Shown here: piece by piece, positions 58,310 to 64,000 of the stretch | How positions within the stretch are numbered: position 1 is the first letter of the stretch | Layout: the number at the start of each line of letters is the position of its first letter | NCBI GenBank assembly: GCA_963580455.1 | Contig: OY756961.1 | Span: 20,937,001-21,001,000, forward strand | Length of the DNA stretch: 64,000 nucleotides | Source of the DNA: Euonymus europaeus | Taxonomy: Eukaryota; Streptophyta; Magnoliopsida; Celastrales; Celastraceae | Direction of reading: 5' to 3' | Program-made: the position numbers and the translations under genes | The notes under the pieces: model-generated | Told to the model about the DNA's origin: nothing | Databases searched by the model: none | The model's input: the letters and a program-made list of their open reading frames with translations, nothing else

Positions 58310-60481
58310 ATTAGTGTCTGGCGCTAGTCAGGATAAGCTTTCTTCAGTTGACTAGTAACGCCATGCCATGTCACCGTCATTCCATGCCAGTATACGGAAG
58401 AATTGGAATCTGTGGCGTCGATGGCAATAAACATGAGAACATAGCCCACTGCCATAATGTCTGAGTATCTAATGTTTGATAGATTATAAATTGTGCAGGC
58501 CCTCAATGAAACAGACAATAAATTATTTATTTTTTCAATAATACAACTTACCAAAAAGTTTGTTCAAGAGAAATGTTTTCAATTGAAATAAGACCCGTTA
58601 CAAGTTTATCTATTTTTATGAGTTTAAATTCCAAATTTATATAAAAAAAAATTTCATTTAATGGTACGATATGCTCGACACAAAAATATTACTCTTATGA
58701 GAATCCAACTATAATTTTTATAACGCTTCCGACAGATGTTGAACACGGCATTTTAACACAAAGCACGCACGGTATTTCTTAGAAACGCAGCGTTTCACGC
58801 GCTTTTTGTTCGTTTTGGGTCGCTGTTTTTGATTGGGACGATTTAATGCGCGGGAAAGGAAAGCACAAGCGCGACTGTCAAAATGGACCATATTTTATGC
58901 GCGTCGTTTTAATAGATTTTCGTTATCGTTGACGTATTAAACGACAGTGGTACAGCTTTCATGGACGTGTATATTGAATAGCAGGCTGATAATAGAGAGA
59001 GAAATGGAGTTTTAAAAAATAGACTAATGGCAAATATATAGATTAAAGATCCGTTTAAAAAGAACTATCCAAGATGATTGAATTGATTTACAATGAATTA
59101 TTACAAGAAGTTCAATTCTACACGTTTAGTCCTGTCAACCATCCGGGTTCAAGAAAATAACACCAATCGAGTCCGAGTCAGGGGGTCTCCTGTTTTCTAA
59201 TCGGGTCTGGGTCTTGAAACGTCCCCAACCGACCCAAACCCAAAGTGGCCGCTGACAAGTGTAACATTGGAATTGCTCTTATTTGGACGGTCGTCGTGTC
59301 CATAGTTGCGAATGTAGGATTCTTGGACATCTATACGTTCTGCGTCATGGGCTTATTTTTGCTTTTCATAGAAGAGTAATTCTCTTTTTGGGCCAATAGG
59401 CTTAGGTATTATAGCACAATCTGGGCCTTATTGGGCTTGAAATTCTATGAGCTCTGGATTGTCTGAGATTGGAGAAGAGGTCAGTCAACGACGCAACATC
59501 ACCACTCACCAGTAGGTCCAATACGAACTTTTCAGCAATTGCAATGGTTAAATTCTTATGGATCAACAAATATGTATTTTTATTAACGTGACTGTATTGA
59601 AAAATATATTTTATTGATGTTGATGAATATGTGACTTGACTTTTTATAATAAATGTGAGACTTGTGTAAATTTAATGGAGAAATTAAGAAGGAGATGAAA
59701 GTTGTTGACTTGTTTAAGATGGGGGAAAGAGAAATGTATAGTGATTTGTGTTTTTTAGATGTGACTACATTGAGAAACGTATTTTATTGATGTAAATAGA
59801 TATGTGAGATAACATTTTGAAGAATAGAGGTGAAATTCAAAAATAAATTAAACATGTCTCCATTGTGGTTGCCGGCATGTCATGTAGACTTGCTCTCGTG
59901 GGCTCCAAGCCCATAATGATGACATGCTAGAATTTTCAATATGGGGTTAGTTTTGCGAGTGAAAAAAAATCCTCTTGGATTTCTAGATCAATTTCTTTCT
60001 AATTGCATTAGGGAATTGTTTATGGAGTAAATCAAATGTTAAAGACTTAAAGACACCAGTTGTAAACAATCTCGACAACTCGGAACTCCTCAATAATAAT
60101 TGTACTATGTAAAATAAATAAACTGACAAAGGAAAAATAATTCTTAATTCTCTAAAGTTACAGCGTGAAAATACGATACACGAGCCTCGTAGAGTTAAAT
60201 TCGTTTTTTTAGGATTTAATACTTAGTGTTTAGGTTACTGTAGCATTTTTTTTTTACATAACATATATGTTAATTAAATTATTTTTAAAAATAATGTAAT
60301 TAAAAAAATACGTTAAAAACTATCAATGATAAATCTTGTTGGAGAGAGTTTTACGTGTTGAGTTTGAATATGCAATTTTTTTAAAAAAATTATCACATAT
60401 TTTGAGAGATTAAATGTTTTAAAATTTTATTTATAAAAAAAATATAAAAATTGCACTGAATTGGACTGACTTCCGAATAAA
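58310..60481. other. intergenic DNA, no gene supported
   Basis: Contains an E2F-like GCGCGGGAAA (58848-58857), a GGGTC/GACCC-rich patch at 59140-59260, and two related blocks about 173 bp apart (ACGTGACTGTATTGA at 59586, ATGTGACTACATTGA at 59759). No reading frame stands out. Confidence 0.35.
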
Positions 60482-60496
60482 TTTTATAGATAGAAT

Positions 60497-60664
60497 TTTT
60501 TTTTGATCCAAAGGAGAGGGAAAACCCACAGATTAACTCACTTTACCACACACCTAACATTCCTAGGCCAACAAACTCCAATAATATCCTCTCGCATCAA
60601 CTCAACTAAATCTCGGGGAGGTTGATGTACAACATAAACCCCTCTATCGTGCTGTAAAGACCAG
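60497..60664 (-). mobile_element. short LINE 3' end with target duplication
   Basis: On the minus strand it reads VYVVHQPPRDLVELMREDII and GVCWPRNVR before a stop, a pattern seen at the very end of plant LINE polyproteins. A short poly(A) follows (T run at 60497-60504). Flanks TTTTATAGATAGAAT (60482) and TTTTATGAATAGATT (60665) resemble a decayed target duplication. Confidence 0.5.
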
Positions 60665-60954
60665 TTTTATGAATAGATTTAAACCATAATAAAGTTATAC
60701 AAATAGACCTACCTATAATTTTTCTCAAGTTTAATGATTTGGTTTGTGGCCCAAATTTGATTTGGATACACTGAATCACTGATACAGTTCCATTGCTGGG
60801 CTATCATATGGGTAAAGGGTTAATGAGCCCAAATTAGGCCCATTGTGGGTTTTCAACATGCCCAATGATTAGAAAAAGACAAACTTAAGCAGGCATAAAC
60901 TTCGGCCCATAGACTCTTACGGTGTCGTTTCATTATTTTCCCAAAAGTCACTTG

Positions 60955-61435
60955 CTCTACCTTCTTGACCTCATCGCCTCCGTTTCTTGTCGAGCGTTAG
61001 CAGAGAAATCGAACGCCTTTCGTAAGTAGAGTATTGATTCAACTCTTCTGCTATCGTCTCCCCCCCCCCTGCTTTTAATGTTTTTTTAATATATATTTTA
61101 AATCAGGTGAAATTGGGTACTTATATAATTAATTTTGATTTGTTTGATATATCGATTGTTCTCCCAACGTAGTATGCATCTCTACAACTGCAGTGACATT
61201 TTCATCTAGAATTGATTTTGGCTTATGGGTTTTGCAGTAAATAAAAAATATACAATTTTTTACGTTTTTTAAGTTGGGTTTGTGCGTCATCCTTCTCATT
61301 GTATGTCCTCAAGAGTTGCGCTGCAAGTGTTCATCAGCAACTGTTGTCATTTTGATCTTTTAGTAATTATAATATGTATTGGGTTGTCTCTTTGGCCTCT
61401 TTATAAATACTTGGCAGCTTAAGTGGAAGAAGGGA
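60955..61435 (+). promoter_or_regulatory. leader of the L30 gene with a 5' UTR intron
   Basis: A probable non-coding exon ends at 61021 before a GTAAGT donor; the acceptor TTGGCAG ends at 61416, 19 nt before the start codon. The promoter lies upstream of about 60955. Confidence 0.55.
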
Positions 61436-61883
61436 ATGAATGCATTCAAAGCTTTCAAAGCTAATGTTCCTATTGCCTGGAGCCCTAACCTTTATATAAG
61501 CCTTGTGAGGGGGATTCCGGGCACCAGGAGGCTTCATAGGCGCACTTTAGAGGCATTACGTCTCCGCAAATGCAACCGTACTGTCATGCGGTGGAATACA
61601 CCTACTGTTAGGGGAATGCTACAACAGGTTTGATTTTGAGATATTCTGCATGGTTTTCATATTCCTTTATCCATGTTTGAAATGTTGTTTTGATCCAAAA
61701 TTTCACTTTGAAGGGAAACATAATTGGTTTTGTTAAATAATATGTTAGGTAAAGAGATTGGTTGTAGTTGAGACAGAAGAGATGTACAAGGCTCGAAAGC
61801 AAAAAGATGCAAATCATCGAGCGCTAAGGCCTCCACTTGTTATTAATCACCTCCCTGGTCCTGCAATTGACTCTTCTAACTAG
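61436..61883 (+). CDS. ribosomal protein L30 (uL30), mitochondrial type (108 aa)
   Basis: Two exons, 61436-61627 and 61749-61883, encode 108 residues. The product reads MNAFKAFKANVPIAWSPNLY, LVRGIPGTRRLHRRTLEALR, the core RKCNRTVMRWNTPTVRGMLQ and, after the intron, VKRLVVVETEEMYKARKQK. This is the bacterial-type uL30 fold of the large ribosomal subunit. In plants a nuclear gene like this (compare At5g55140) is annotated for the mitochondrial ribosome; that location is family knowledge. Splice sites are GT-AG and the phase is 0. The predicted leader intron ends 19 nt upstream. No breaks were found. Confidence 0.93.
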
Positions 61884-62397
61884 ACCATGTTGTTAAGTGG
61901 CCAGACACCTTCTCCTTTTTTCCCCCTTTAGAGGTTTTCTTTGTGTTACCATCATAAGCTCTATCAAATCTGAAATAACACTATATACCTCTGCGGTTTG
62001 CACATTCAGACATTATAAGAGGGGCACTGTTTGATGAACTCCGAGATAAAAGTACAATGTAATCCATTATGTCTCTATGATGGGAAAAATGGCCTCATCT
62101 CTTCTTCTTCTTCTGTATATTTTTTTTTATTGGGGCGTCTGGGATTCTTGTTTGGGACTTCTGAGATAGACATTGAATAACTATTTTTAATGGTTTTTCT
62201 GATGTTTTCGTTCTGGCTATTCTTGCTAGATACAGATATTCTAATATCTTTGCAAACAATTTTATTTGGTTTTACGAATCCATTTCCGACTTTTCCTTTC
62301 TGAGATTCTTTTGTTCATTCTCTGGCATGAAAATCTATTATTCGTTTTGCCTTTGCTTATTAAATTATTAGCCTGGTGCTTGTAAAGATATCAAATG
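61884..62397. other. 3' UTR of the L30 gene and spacer
   Basis: AT-rich 3' flank of L30. No other feature seen. Confidence 0.4.
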
Positions 62398-64000
62398 GGG
62401 GGTTATTTGCAACTAGATCACTCGCCAGAAAATATTTCAATTTTCATCACTCAATGTATCAATTGTAAACATTGGATCACTCCAGTCCAATTTTTCGAGG
62501 ATTGGAGCGTACGTGCAATGATATGGTGATGTGGACATGCAGATGTGGCATTATTTTTTATTAATTTTTTCTAAAAAAATTAAGTTTGGTACTGTTAAAA
62601 TGCAGTGTTTCGACAATACGCAAACATCAAAGACCTCAGTTCTCTCTAATTCATCATGCGAGCGGTTCATGAGTGGCCTATAGGGTTAGGGTTTTGATCG
62701 ATTTTGGCCCAGGGGATTAGGGAATGTGGTTCGCGACAGTGGCGTCTAAGAGATCTCTGAAATCAAGCACAAAAATCAAATAAGAATCTTGGAAATCTTT
62801 TTGATTACAAACACATTTTTGTTTGAGAGTTGGCGTTCTGGCACATGGTAGTCCTTTTTTGGCAATTTTGTTTTTGATTTGGTGGTCTGTTAGGGTTTTT
62901 GTAATCTGCGTGTGGTCTCTCATCTTTTTCTATTTTAGGGTAATGGATCTCATCGTTTTCACCATGCTGCTTCATCATGGTGGCAAAATAGTCTACAGAA
63001 ACGTTTCACCAATAGTAGAGTACGTTGGACGAAATATTAGGGTCTGGGATAATTGTGATGGGGCGAGCTTTCTCTTATTGAAATTATGAAGTGTTTGATA
63101 GAAGTTAGGTATAGCAGTATGATGAAGTGTTTTTATTTGGTTTCCAATATGACTTTGGAGTATGGTCTCTTGCCTCTAAAGAATGATGACAATGTTTTGA
63201 AGATGGTTCACTGCATAAAATACGATAAGTCTTTACATATTTATGCGGAACATTCACAATTTTTTATGAATAAGATATTCTAGACCCTATAGCAGTGGTT
63301 TATCTTGATGTTGAGGTTGCTAATTTAGATGTTTTGCATGAATCACAACTAGTTCATTCTAATATTCTAGTGAGTGAATCTAAAGTAGACAAGGTATTAG
63401 ACATTGGGTATGTTGGCTTAGGGAATCAATCAAATGAGGAATCACATAGTGGGGATTTTGGGTCAAGATATGACGCAAATAGGGGAACATATAGTGGGAA
63501 ATTTGGGTTAGGAAATGAGACAAATGAAGGATCACACTGTGGAGACTTTGGGTCGGGAAAGGATGTAAATTAGGAATTAAAGAGTGGAGAAGATGTCGAG
63601 GGGCAAAATCAATCTGAAGAGCTGCAAGATTTATTTGGCTCTAATTTAGAATCTGAGTTCTTAAACACATATCAATATGAAGACTTGGAGGATCTTGACC
63701 AAAAAACCCCTAGCTGATTCAAGTGATATTGAAGCAAACCATACAGCTAGAAGTATAGTGCCTAGAGGACCCACGCACAATCCTAACTTGGATATGAAGC
63801 ACGTTAAGCTAGAGCTAGGGATGCAGTTCAAAAGTTTTACATAATTTAAGAATGCAGTGGAGGATTATGTAGTGTATGGTGGACTTCAAATTAGATATGT
63901 GCACAATGATAAGAGGAGATGTCCTTAGATGGTTTGGTGTAGGAAGATTAGTGGTGAAAGCACTGGCCAAATTAAGACAAACAAAGAAAGCACAATTGTG
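62398..64000 (+). pseudogene. MULE transposon: left end and broken transposase start
   Basis: A terminal-region-like stretch at about 62398-62600 (GGGGTTATTTGCAACTAGAT, then ATCACTC and GTGATGTGG words typical of plant MULE ends) precedes coding relics. Frames read LLHHGGKIVYRNVSPIVEYVG, LPLKNDDNVLKMVHCI and LHIYAEH (N-terminal PB1-like region), acidic repeats with HSGDFGS, and at 63800-63930 the MuDR DNA-binding start: LELGMQFKSFT, FKNAVEDYVVYGGL and HNDKRRC. Frame changes occur near 63060 and 63290, and stops at about 63571, 63716, 63841 and 63927. The catalytic core would lie beyond the window edge. Not functional as read. Confidence 0.75.

Noticed and set aside
1..64000. tRNA, rRNA or CRISPR features
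   Set aside because: No cloverleaf with both internal boxes, no rRNA core sequence and no regularly spaced short direct repeats with unique spacers were seen; the 94-bp array has no spacers.

Overview
This window is plant nuclear DNA, most likely from a eudicot. It is AT-rich, its genes have many GT-AG introns, and it carries plant-only families: an AP2/ERF factor with an EAR motif, a KIB-type DUF295 fragment, plant MULE, hAT and FAR1 transposase remnants, and a Tat-like Ty3/Gypsy element. No bacterial or organellar features were seen.

Seven protein-coding genes can be rebuilt exon by exon or read as one exon. They are a PHD-BAH chromatin reader (4896-9511, minus), PP4/PPX phosphatase catalytic subunit (16518-21066, plus), a small uncharacterised protein (23554-25097, plus), a SWIB/MDM2 protein (27014-27623, minus), the EHD1 endocytic ATPase (33697-38734, minus), an ERF3/ERF7-like repressor (54027-54707, minus) and a mitochondrial-type ribosomal protein L30 (61436-61883, plus). 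A single-exon hypothetical gene lies at 2437-2955. The left edge holds the broken 3' part of a LIP5/VTA1-like gene. From memory of Arabidopsis gene order, PHD, EHD1 and ERF belong to one neighbourhood (near At3g20280-At3g20310), while PPX, LIP5, SWIB and L30 belong to another (At4g26720-At4g26810 and At5g55140-At5g55260). The window interleaves the two.

Between the genes are mobile elements, several with readable boundaries. A Gypsy element (10438-16097) has a 5-bp target duplication, lies inside a 99-bp tandem repeat that preserves its empty site, and carries a long antisense reading frame; a hAT-like MITE is nested in it. A 5'-truncated L1-type LINE (25480-26262) has a 14-bp target duplication. 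A MULE-like element (42976-45179) has a 10-bp target duplication and a FAR1-domain fragment. Two non-autonomous hAT families are present as pairs (14597 with 45381; 39635 with 56392, in opposite orientation). There is a long-TIR element (32082-33086), a fold-back element made of palindromes (22103-22439), hAT and MULE transposase pseudogenes, and a decayed minus-strand Gypsy gag region with one LTR.

Two repeat systems are not explained by the genes. One is a 94-bp tandem array made of about 47-bp half-units (about 47500-48880). The other is a scattered cluster of an ACAATGTAATAA-type motif in both orientations (about 28950-31620), split by a later hAT insertion. All functional statements come from reading the sequence and from recalled family knowledge; no database search was run.
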